From assembly GCA_963757065.1 (NCBI GenBank), contig CAVWQC010000007.1, forward strand, positions 744,001-808,000: a DNA stretch of 64,000 nucleotides, read 5' to 3'. This DNA is from PNON01 sp963757065 (GTDB taxonomy: Bacteria > Chloroflexota > Anaerolineae > Anaerolineales > Anaerolineaceae). The notes beneath the pieces are model-generated. The model was not told the origin of the DNA. It was given only the letters and a program-made list of their open reading frames with translations, and did no database searches. Positions 55,877 to 64,000 of this stretch are shown here, piece by piece. How positions within the stretch are numbered: position 1 is the first letter of the stretch; every line of letters begins with the position of its first letter. The translations under genes and the position numbers were made by a program.

Positions 55877-56945
55877 ATGAAAAAACCATTTATCCCGAAT
55901 CCACCTTCTTCCATGCAAGCCTCTTTTTTATATGGCATCCGCGATGTAAAGTTGGAGAGTTGCCCTGTCCCTAAACCGGGTCCAGGGGAGGTTTTACTCC
56001 AGATAGCTTCTGTTGGAGTGTGCGGTTCGGATGTGCATTATTATTCTGAAGGGCGAATCGGAAACCAGGTTGTTAATTCACCGATCATAATGGGTCATGA
56101 ATTCTCAGCATACATTGTCAAATTGGGTGCAGGTGTCGAAAATTTATATCCCGGTCAACTTGTTGCTGTTGATCCGGCAATTCCATGTGGAAATTGTGAA
56201 TTATGCCGCCTGGGTCATCCCAATCTCTGCCCGAATGTGCAATTTTGTGGAACTCCCCCCGTCAATGGTGTATTTACTGAATACACAGTGATGCCAGCGG
56301 AAAACTGCTTTAGCTTACCGGAAAGTATTACATCAGACGAAGGGGCTTTATTGGAACCTTTAGGCGTTGCTATCCATTCAGTCAATCTATCCCACTTAAA
56401 ACCAGGCGATACTGTAACAGTCCTGGGTGCTGGTCCTATCGGACTGCTTATTGCCAAAGCAGCAAAAACTGCTGGAGCCAGCGAAGTATTTATGACTGAT
56501 CCGCTGGAATACCGGCGTAAATTTGCCGGGCAATATGCGGCCGATATATGTATTGACCCAATAAATCAGGACCCGGTGGCAGAAATAAATCATGCCACAA
56601 AAGGAAGGGGCACCGATATTGTTTTCGAAGCAGCAGGTGCTGCTGAAACACCTCAGCAGGCTGCTGAGATCGTTCGATTTGGTGGAAAGGTGATTTTAGC
56701 TGGAATTCCGGCAGATGATAAACTTTCATTCTCGGCATCGATCGTCCGGCGTAAAGGTTTGACTATCAAGCTTGTCAGGCGGATGAAACACACCTACCCT
56801 CGCTCCATTGAAATGGTAAGAACCGGCCAGGTGGATTTATTACCTTTGATCACACACCGACTTCCACTATGCAGGAGTGGGTGAGGCGATGGAATTGTTG
56901 ACCCATTATCGTGATGGAGTAATTAAAGCAGTAATCGAGATGTAA
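55877..56945 (+). pseudogene. Zinc-dependent polyol (sorbitol/xylitol) dehydrogenase-like MDR, one frameshift
   Basis: Oxidises a sugar alcohol to a ketose with NAD(P). Catalytic zinc ligands in VGVCGSDVHYY and IMGHEFSAYI, structural zinc cysteines in PCGNCELCRLGHPNLC, Rossmann loop VTVLGAGPIGLLIAKAAK. About 355 residues once the last 25 (YAGVGEAMELLTHYRDGVIK) are joined by a frame change near 56865. Its place beside pentose systems suggests xylitol, arabitol or sorbitol as substrate. Confidence 0.82.
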
Positions 56946-57069
56946 ACCTGATCACAAATACATATCATAATCCATTTCAATGGATGGGTATTTTCACCAG
57001 AATATCGTAGCACAATTAAATTCGAAGTTGGTCAAAAAAAATAATACTAAAATTGCCTGAGAATCCCTA

Positions 57070-57134
57070 TTGACTCTTTAAAAATCGCGTGCTAATATGT
57101 TATCGATAACGGGAACGATAACGGGAACGATAAC
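57070..57134 (+). promoter_or_regulatory. LacI-family promoter with tandem operator repeats
   Basis: TTGACT (57070-57075), 17 bases, TAATAT (57093-57098). Right after the -10 box is the palindrome GTTATCGATAAC (57099-57110). A 12-bp unit GATAACGGGAAC is repeated twice and followed by a third GATAAC (57105-57134), reaching the start codon. Such stacking over the transcription start points to cooperative autorepression. Confidence 0.75.
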
Positions 57135-57136
57135 AT

Positions 57137-58176
57137 ATGAATGGCAAACATAAACGGCCCACAATTAAACAGGTTGCTTCTGCTGCAGGGGTATCAACGC
57201 AGACTGTTTCCCGCGTTATGAATGATCGTCCCGACGTATCAGCAGAGACTCGTGGAAGAGTGCTAAAGATAGTTGAGGATTTAGGCTACCAGCCAAGCGC
57301 TCTGGCAAGAAGCTTGATCCAACAGCGGACATACACCCTGGGGGTGGTGACCGCTGGTTTGAAATATATCGGTCCTTCCAGGACGTTAAGCGGTATTACA
57401 AACGCAGCAGAAGAATTTGGTTATTCATTGTTGCTCAAGGAGTTGCCGAGTTTCAATACGAATAATGTTGTACCTCTCCTGCAGGAATTTCGCTCTCACC
57501 ACGCAGATGGAGTTATCTGGGCGGTGCCCGAAGTGGGTGAAAACCGGGAATGGTTGAACAACCCGCCTGCTGACCTGGAGATACCGATAGTATTCCTCAC
57601 AATGGAACCACGGGACAAGATCTCTGTTGTGTCTATCGACAATTACCAGGGTGCACGTATGGCAATGTCTCATTTACTAGAGCAAGGCTACCGGCATATC
57701 GGACATATTTCCGGTCCATTGGATTGGTGGGAAGCTCGCCAACGAAAAGCCGCCTGGCAGGATTCCCTGGTTGAGGCAGGACTTGAAGTTCGAGATAATT
57801 ATTGGGTAGAGGGGAATTGGTCTTCCGCCAGCGGTGCTCAAGCCATAGAGGTTTTATTCCAACAGTATCCTGAAATGGATGCTGTTTTTTCTGCCAATGA
57901 TCAGATGGCCATTAGCGTGATCCAGATTGCCTGTCAAAAAAACCGAGCATCCCGGAAGATATTGGTATCGTTGGTTTTGACAATATGCCTGAGTCTCCAT
58001 ATTTTTGCCCCCCTTTGACCACAGTTCAATCAGAGCAATACATTGTTGGCAGAGTAGCTGTAGAAGAAATGATAAAAATAATTGGATTAAGCTGGGAGGA
58101 TCAGGAAATACGTTCCCCTGCTCCGATCATGTTGACCCCTACATTAATCGTAAGGCAGAGTTCATTGAAACATTAG
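57137..58176 (+). pseudogene. LacI-family transcriptional regulator, one frameshift
   Basis: About 345 residues. The N-terminal LacI helix-turn-helix with hinge reads TIKQVASAAGVSTQTVSRVM, NDRPDVSAETRGRVL, then a periplasmic-binding-protein-like core (TLGVVTAGLKYIGPSRTLSG, HLLEQGYRHIGHISGPLDWW, DAVFSANDQMAISVIQIA). The frame changes near 57940, after which IVGFDNMPESPYFCPPLTTV completes the effector domain. It probably controls the sugar ABC operon immediately downstream, as well as itself. Confidence 0.85.
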
Positions 58177-58228
58177 ATGAGAGAAAAAGGAGGTGATACA
58201 AATAGATTTAGTGATAAGATTCGCAAAC

Positions 58229-58270
58229 GAAGTGCCTGCCCAGTGATTGAGGTCTCCAAGCAGGCACTTC
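58229..58270 (+). terminator. Hairpin between the LacI gene and the ABC operon
   Basis: GAAGTGCCTGC and GCAGGCACTTC form an 11-bp perfect stem with a 20-base loop, but no T-run follows. It could be a weak terminator or a leader structure of the ytfQ message. Confidence 0.4.
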
Positions 58271-58377
58271 AAAGCGGTGGAATGAGCTTTTAGAAAAAAG
58301 TTCACTTCGCCAACTCAATTATAGCGCATTCAAAACTCCGTGAGGAGAAATATAAAAGATCATAAGGAGAGATAACC

Positions 58378-59427
58378 ATGTTTCGTGCTAAACTTTTCGC
58401 GATATTAGTCATTGTTTCGATGGTCCTGGCGGCCTGCACTCCTGCTGCCCCTGCCGCACCGGCAGCCCCTGCAGAACCAGCTGCTCCTGCCGCTCCTGCT
58501 GCACCTGCCGCACCGGCTGCACCTGCCGCACCAGCAGCAAAAGTTTATACCTATGCTGACATGACTGTCGGTTTCATCCAGACCGGTTCTGAAGGCGGCT
58601 GGCGTGCAGCAAACACCGCTTCCTTCAAGGAAACCGCCACCAAACTGGGTGTCAACCTGAAATTCTACGATGCGCAGAACAAGCTCGAGAACCAGGTTTC
58701 GGCTTTCCGCAACTTCATTGCCGATCCTGAAGTCAATGTAATTGTTCTTGCCGCGCTCGAGACCACTGGTTGGGATGATGTTTTGAAAGAAGCCCAGGCT
58801 GCCGGCAAGATAGTTGTTATTGAAGATCGCCGCATCGATGCCTCAAGCGACCTGTATGCCACCTACATCGGCGCTGACTTCGCTCTCGAAGGTCAGAATG
58901 CCGGCATGGAAATGTGCAAATTGCTGGAAGGCAGCGAGAAGAAGAATGTTGTTGAGTTGGTTGGTAACGTAGGTTCCTCCGCTGCCAAAGATCGTGGCAC
59001 TGGCTTCCGCGAAACAATGACCGAATGCGGTATCACCATCACCCAATCCCAGACCGCTAACTGGAGCGCCACCGAAGGTAAGGATGTTATGGCTGCCTTC
59101 CTGAAGAAGAGCACGGACATCCAGGGCGTGTTCGCTCAGAACGACGAAATGGGTCTTGGCGCTGCCTTGGCTATCAAAGAAGCCGGTCTCAAGCCCGGCA
59201 TCGACATCAAGATCATCACCGTTGATGGCACCGCTGGCGCCTTCAAAGGCATGATCGCTGGTGATATCAACACCGTTCTCGAGTGCAATCCTCTTCTGGC
59301 TCCGCAGGTTTTCGAAGCCGCTTTGAAAGCCCTCAATGGCGAAAAACTGCCCGAGTGGATTCCTTCACAAGAAGGTATTTTCTATCAGGCTGATGCCGCA
59401 GCAATTTCGCCGAGCCGCACATACTAA
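58378..59427 (+). CDS. ytfQ: YtfQ-type sugar ABC substrate-binding lipoprotein
   Basis: 349 residues. The lipoprotein signal ends LAAC and is followed by a repetitive Ala-Pro linker of about 35 residues. The binding domain begins MTVGFIQTGSEGGWRAANTA and has FYDAQNKLENQVSAFRNFIA, VIEDRRIDASSDLYATYIGA and VFAQNDEMGLGAALAIKEAG, the pattern of galactofuranose-binding YtfQ. Aldofuranose (galactofuranose or arabinofuranose) is the likely ligand. A start with AAGGAGAG precedes it. Confidence 0.82.
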   Translation: MFRAKLFAILVIVSMVLAACTPAAPAAPAAPAEPAAPAAPAAPAAPAAPAAPAAKVYTYADMTVGFIQTGSEGGWRAANTASFKETATKLGVNLKFYDAQNKLENQVSAFRNFIADPEVNVIVLAALETTGWDDVLKEAQAAGKIVVIEDRRIDASSDLYATYIGADFALEGQNAGMEMCKLLEGSEKKNVVELVGNVGSSAAKDRGTGFRETMTECGITITQSQTANWSATEGKDVMAAFLKKSTDIQGVFAQNDEMGLGAALAIKEAGLKPGIDIKIITVDGTAGAFKGMIAGDINTVLECNPLLAPQVFEAALKALNGEKLPEWIPSQEGIFYQADAAAISPSRTY

Positions 59428-59492
59428 ACCTTAATGGAATACGTGACTACATCTGGGAGTCACCAAGAAACAATGTAGAATTAGGTTATAAA

Positions 59493-59520
59493 GGAGAAGC
59501 GACGTTCGCGTCGCTTCTCC
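59493..59520 (+). terminator. UUCG-capped hairpin between ytfQ and ytfR
   Basis: A 12-bp perfect stem GGAGAAGCGACG/CGTCGCTTCTCC closed by the very stable TTCG loop, followed by a short pyrimidine-rich stretch. It likely reduces read-through so that the binding protein is made in excess over ATPase and permeases. Confidence 0.75.
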
Positions 59521-59574
59521 TCTAACTCTCCCTCAAAGCAGAAAAGGATTGTCAAACCAGGACCGAGGTAGCAT

Positions 59575-61094
59575 ATGGCAAAGTCTGATAACGATGTCGT
59601 AAGAATGAAGGGGATCGACATAACCTTCCCAGGTGTTCATGCTCTCGAAAATGTGGATTTCACCCTCAAGAAAGGGGAGATTCATGCTCTGTTAGGGGAA
59701 AATGGTGCAGGCAAGTCTACCTTGATCAAGGTTCTGACCGGTGTCGAGCATCAGGATAAGGGGACGATTACGATTGATGGCAAGGAAGTCACCATCAAAT
59801 CACCTCAACATGCCCAGGAGTTGGGCATCAGCACGGTTTACCAGGAAGTCAATCTCTGTCCTAATCTAACAGTTGCAGAAAATATCATGATCGGTCGGGC
59901 GCCGATGAAATTCGGGAGTATTGATTGGACTACGACGAACAATCGGGCCAGGCAACTTCTCAAGGAGTTGGATGTTGACATTGATGTGACTCAAACGCTT
60001 GGTTCGTATTCGGTTGCCATCCAACAGATGGCGGCTATTGCGCGGGCGCTCGAGATTTCGTCTGCCAAGATCCTGATCCTGGATGAGCCCACCTCCAGTC
60101 TTACGACCCATGAAACCGAACAACTCTTCAGCGTGATGCGCAAACTAAAAAGCGAAGGAATGGCAATCATTTTCATCACCCATTTTCTGGACCAGGTGTA
60201 TGAAATTGCTGACAGAATCACCGTTCTCAGAAACGGAAATTTGGTCGGAACTTATGATACAGCAGACTCTGCCGCGCCTGGAATTGATCGCAAAAATGAT
60301 CGGTCGAACTTTGAACGAGCTTGACGATATGTCAAAGCTCAAGCTTGAAAGCAGTAAACACATCAAAGGTGAGGCGCTGCTTGAGGCGAAGGGACTTGGT
60401 CATGCAGGTTCGATCAAGCCGTTTGATCTGGAATTACATGCCGGGGAAGTGGTTGGTCTGGCCGGTCTGCTTGGTTCGGGACGCACTGAAATAGCGCAGC
60501 TTTTATTCGGCATTGAAAGCCCGGATAGCGGTTCAATTACGATGGATGGGAAGCAGTTGAAAATTTCTCCCCGCTCAAATCGATTGGGCGGGGCGTGGCA
60601 CTTTGCCCGGAAGACCGCAAGGCCGAAGGGATCGTGGGCGACCTGACCGTCAGGGAAAATATCATCCTGGCCATGCAGGCCAGCCGGGGCTGGTTCAAAT
60701 ATCTGAACTTTGCCTGAACAATATGAAATTGCAGACAAGTACATAAAACTGCTGAATATCGCCACTCCTTCAGCCGATCAACTTGTAAAGAACCTGAGCG
60801 GCGGCAACCAGCAAAAGGTGATCCTTGCTCGCTGGCTGGCCACGAACCCGCAGCTTCTGATCCTGGATGAACCCACCCGGGGCATTGATGTCGGAACAAA
60901 AGCCGAAATCCAAAAACTGGTGCTTTCGCTGGCCGAGGAAGGCAAATCCTGCGTATTCATTTCCTCCGAGTTGGAGGAGGTACTGCGCACCAGCCATCGC
61001 ATTGTTGTGCTGCGAGACAGGGAAAAGGTCACCGAGTTTAGCGGGTGATGTGGCCGAGCGTCAAATCATGCAATCGATGGCAGGGAGTGAATAA
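59575..61094 (+). pseudogene. ytfR: YtfR-type sugar ABC ATPase, several frameshifts
   Basis: Reconstructs to about 505 residues with two ABC domains. First: Walker A GENGAGKSTLIKV, ILILDEPTSSLTTHE. Second: LLGSGRTEIAQLL, signature LSGGNQQKVILARWL, LILDEPTRGIDVGTK. The C-terminus is SGDVAERQIMQSMAGSE. Frames change near 60270, 60590, 60705 and 61040. Same architecture as XylG. It energises the importer with the two permeases downstream. Confidence 0.8.
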
Positions 61095-61096
61095 TT

Positions 61097-62177
61097 ATGA
61101 AACAAATCTAAATCCTCTTTCGAGTGGAGAAAGATTACAGAGAGCAGGCTCTTCTTTCCGCTCATCGCCCTGGCTCTGGTTCTACTTTTTGACCTTATCT
61201 TTATTCGTGGTTTTTTTGCCATCGAAGTCAGAGATGGCAATATATATGGAAACGTGATCGACATCCTGCGAAGCGGCTCGACTGTTATCCTGCTGGCGCT
61301 TGGCATGACGCTGGTTATTGCCACCGGTGGAGTGGACCTCTCGGTGGGCGCTGTCATGGCAATTGCGGCATCCATCGCAGCCCTGATGATGAACCCATAT
61401 GTAATGGCGAAGGAATTGCCGGAAAACCTTCAGAAAATGATCAACGATCCGAATTTCACTTATGCACCTCTTTGGGCAGTGCTTTTGGTTACGCTGATCG
61501 TTTCTGCCCTATGCGGTTTGTGGAATGGGATATTGGTTGCCTACGGAAAAATTCAGCCGATGGTGGCTACACTGATCCTGATGATCGCCGGCCGTGGTAT
61601 TGCCCAGTTGATCACGAATGGCATCAGAATCCAGATTTTCTATGAGCCATACGCTTTTATTGGAAATGGCTGGGTTGTCCTGCCGTTTCCTTTATACATC
61701 GTGATCTTTGTATTTACACTGCTCTGGCTTTTCACTCGCAAAACCTCAATCGGATTGTTTATTGAATCAGTGGGCGTAAATGCCCGCTCCAGTTTTTTCA
61801 GCGGCATTGACGAAAAGAAAATTAAACTGCTGGCATACACGCTCTGTGGACTTTTTGCAGGCATGGCAGGTGTGTTAGCCAGTGCGAACATTAAAACATC
61901 AGACGCCAATAATATCGGCTTTGCGCTTGAACTTGATGCCATTCTGGCAGTTGTCATCGGCGGCACATTAATGTCAGGCGGACGTTTTTCACTGTTGGCC
62001 AGTGTCATTGGCGCGTTGGTGATGCAGGCGACGACGACTTCCATGTACGCCATTGGCGTTCCTGCAAACGCCGTTTTGGCAGTCAAGGGTGTGGTTGTCA
62101 TCCTTGTGCTCCTGCTGTATTCGGAACAAGTCAGAAGCTTGCTTCGAAGAGTCGCCGCGCAGAAGAAAGAGGCTTAA
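61097..62177 (+). pseudogene. ytfT: YtfT-type sugar ABC permease, one frameshift near the start
   Basis: About 360 residues and eight to ten helices. The ATG at 61097 with a GGGAGTGA site leads into MKQI; after one indel near 61109 the frame reads RKITESRLFFPLIALALVLL, then VIATGGVDLSVGAVMAIAAS (permease signature) and FALELDAILAVVIGGTLMSG. The frame from 61254 onward is intact. It begins 2 bases after the ytfR stop. Confidence 0.8.
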
Positions 62178-62179
62178 CC

Positions 62180-63305
62180 ATGAAGCAGTAATATAAGTGC
62201 CTTTATTTCCAATAACCGGAGATTCATTCCTGTTTTTGCAACGGCAGTATTGTTCTTTATTGCTTATGCAGTTGGGGCGGGTTTCTATCAGGGAATGCGG
62301 GATCCGCAAATATTTCTTAATTTGTTCCGTACCTCCCCGTTCTTGCTGATTGCTGCAATAGGCGGGACATTCGTTATCCTTACCGGTGGCATTGACCTTT
62401 CGGTGAGCGGTGTGGTCGCGCTGACAACGGTGGCTGCCTCCGCGTTGATCCGCGAAGGCTGGAATCCAGTGGTTGTTATCCTGCTCATGCTGTCCATGGG
62501 TATGACTCTGGGCACCATTCTTGGAGTCTTCATCACCTATATGAAGGTGCAGCCATTTATTGCCACGCTGGCAGGCTTGTGGTTTGCCCGCGGCATGTGC
62601 TTCTTTATCAGCGATGATGCCATTCGCTGTTGACAACCGTTTCTATAAGATACTTTCCCAGACGAAAATATTAATTCCCGGATTAAGCGATCCTGTTACA
62701 AAGGAAGGCGCTTACATCTCCCTGCTTGTCGTTGTTGCGCTTGGTGGTTTTGGCGCTGGCGATCTATATTGCCCACTACACACGCTTTGGCCGCACGATT
62801 TACGCCATCGGCGGCAATGAACAATCTGCCCGCTTGATGGGTCTGCCGGTGAATTCGACCAAAGTTCTTGTCTACACGTTGGCCGGATTTTGCTCGGCGC
62901 TGGCTGGGCTTACCCTGAATATTTATGTTGGTTCCGGGCATGGACTGTATGCGACAGGCTTTGAGATGTCTGTCATTGCCGCGGTCGTGATGGGCGGAAC
63001 GATGCTGACGCGGTGGTTCAGGTTATGTCTTTGGCACGCTGTTTGGCGTGCTTGTCCTGGGTGTCACCCAAACCCTGATCCAATTCAACGGGACGCTTAG
63101 CTCCTGGTGGACCAATATCGTTGTGGGCGCGCTTACGCTGATCTTCATCGGCATTCAGAGCTTTTTGGCATCCCAGAAAGTTCGGTCTGGAAGCGCAGAG
63201 AAGAGGAAAGAAGGATTTGCCGATATATTGCGCCGCAGTCGCAAGACGCTCATATATAGTGGTGTCGCAATTGTTGCGGATCGCTCTGATCGTGGTAGGG
63301 GTTAA
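62180..63305 (+). pseudogene. yjfF: YjfF-type sugar ABC permease, several frameshifts
   Basis: Second permease of the system, about 340 residues after joining four or more frames: SNISAFISNNRRFIPVFATA, VILTGGIDLSVSGVVALTTV, IAHYTRFGRTIYAIGGNEQS, ARLMGLPVNSTKVLVYTLAG, then VLGVTQTLIQFNGTLSSWWT, which closely matches the YjfF C-terminus. Changes fall near 62190, 62625, 62750, 63015 and possibly beyond. The exact 3' end is unclear because the next gene appears to start inside this frame. Confidence 0.75.
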
Positions 63306-63741
63306 TGCTTTCATGCCGAATATACCCACCAAATGCATATTAAAGCCCTTCCAGCAGGATCAGGCCGCAGCTTTGATCGAGGGCGGGGCGGTTATCGTCT
63401 ACGAACACAATGGCGGGTCAAGTTGTGTCGACGAGTTGTATGCCATCTATCCGGATGGGAAGATCACAGGCGAAGAGGGCGCGAATAAACTTGAGAAGCA
63501 GGCGACCCCTGCTGATGTGGAAAAGTTGCTTTCGGGCATTAACGATCTGGGATGGTTTACGGATACGCTGTATTCCACAGAACATCAGCCCTGCTAGACC
63601 TGCTACACCTTTTTCCTGACAGTTTCCGATCAGGGTCAGGTGAAGACCGTAAAAGCCGTGAATGGTGGAACAGATACCCCTCCTGCATACTGGAAGGTTA
63701 TCGCGCTAATTGATGAGATCATTCCTCATTTTGCTCCATAA
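63217..63741 (+). pseudogene. Uncharacterised membrane-anchored protein with an in-frame TAG
   Basis: One helix near the start (LLRIALIVVGVNAFMP) is followed by a soluble part: AALIEGGAVIVYEHNGGSSC, VDELYAIYPDGKITGEEGAN, VEKLLSGINDLGWFTD and EHQPC. A TAG stop sits at 63595-63597, after which the same frame continues with TCYTFFLTVSDQGQVKTVKA and ends near 63741. Conserved-looking sequence on both sides argues for one gene. A further frame change near 63270 may supply the true start (RRSRKTLIYSGVAIV). Function unknown. Confidence 0.5.
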
Positions 63742-63773
63742 TTGGTCAGTAGACGAGGATATAAGAGGAAAAA

Positions 63774-64000
63774 ATGAGAATTACTAAAGCCATTACTAAT
63801 CCCGATTGTTGCATGTATCCTGGTTCTCATTCTGGCTGCTGCCGGTTATGTAGTAGTCCCTGCCTGTGACCCGAGTGATCGCGGCTGGGGATGCGGCGGG
63901 GACACGACGCAGGCAAAAGGTTGGATTGCCCTGGCGACGAATGTTGGTACATCCGATGCCGGGGATTTACATATTGACCTTACCATCCAGAACGAGACTG
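63774..64000 (+). pseudogene. Envelope protein, N-terminal part, one frameshift (cut by window end)
   Basis: An AGAGGAA site precedes MRITK. After an indel near 63795 the frame reads LLIPIVACILVLILAAAGYV, VVPACDPSDRGWGCGGDTTQ, AKGWIALATNVGTSDAGDLH. This is a hydrophobic signal or anchor with a nearby Cys and a Gly/Asp-rich extracytoplasmic start. The remainder is outside the window. Function unknown. Confidence 0.5.

Noticed and set aside
58438..58545. Repetitive GC-rich tract as a CRISPR or tandem-repeat locus
   Set aside because: It encodes an Ala-Pro linker after a lipobox in frame. No spacer structure is present, and no CRISPR array was seen anywhere in the window.
63595..63597. TAG read as pyrrolysine
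   Set aside because: No sign of pyl genes or methylamine enzymes here; point mutation or base error is far simpler.

Overview
The window looks like a chromosomal segment of a Chloroflexota bacterium, most likely class Anaerolineae. This is an inference from gene content: three large MalT-type LuxR regulators, arrays of DUF4386/DUF6326 membrane proteins, MDR/SDR oxidoreductases, and sugar ABC operons with Ala/Pro-linked lipoproteins. No rRNA or other taxonomic marker is present to prove it.

Layout. (1) 1-5285, minus strand: a compact chemotaxis operon cheA-cheC-cheD-cheY-cheB-cheR, with cheR cut by the window start. CheA carries an extra duplicated motif that resembles the c-di-GMP-binding MshEN domain. 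(2) 6032-9619, plus: two glycosyltransferase-like proteins and a formylglycine-generating-enzyme-fold protein. (3) 9624-22349: an initiator tRNA gene followed by two tandem accessory segments, marked by repeated copies of the tRNA 3' end (43 bp at 12596, 23 bp at 22327). The first segment holds a MarR regulator with palindromic operators, a phytol/dolichol-kinase-like protein and a CDF-like protein. The second holds a Crp/Fnr regulator, a DUF1858 protein and a long plus-strand cluster of membrane proteins. That cluster includes a polytopic protein with repeated GHxH helices, an FGE-fold lipoprotein and a heme O synthase-like prenyltransferase. (4) 22550-25082: a UvrA paralogue. (5) 25175-38925, minus: a dense cluster in which LuxR/MalT regulators, a small uncharacterised protein, polytopic membrane proteins and oxidoreductases recur as a module. 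A third copy lies at 48679-54103. (6) 39222-47563, plus: a complete xylose system xylR-xylFGH-xylA-xylB with a perfect palindromic operator and a strong terminator. (7) 54335-64000: an MFS transporter, a polyol dehydrogenase, a LacI regulator with tandem operators, a YtfQRT/YjfF-type sugar ABC operon and two envelope proteins of unknown function.

Functionally, the right half is about pentose or furanose uptake and catabolism: two ABC importers, isomerase plus kinase, and polyol dehydrogenase. The accessory segment at 13-22 kb looks like a redox or gas-respiration/detoxification system, inferred from a Crp/Fnr protein, two half-sites spaced as for class II activation, heme O synthase and His-rich membrane helices.

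An important caveat is that many genes at 13.3-38.9 kb and 54.3-64 kb are broken by single-base indels, often next to homopolymers, although the protein similarity continues in another frame. Genes at 1-12.1 kb and 39.3-54.1 kb are intact. Disrupted genes are given as one reconstructed span and typed as pseudogene, but uncorrected sequencing error is an equally serious explanation.
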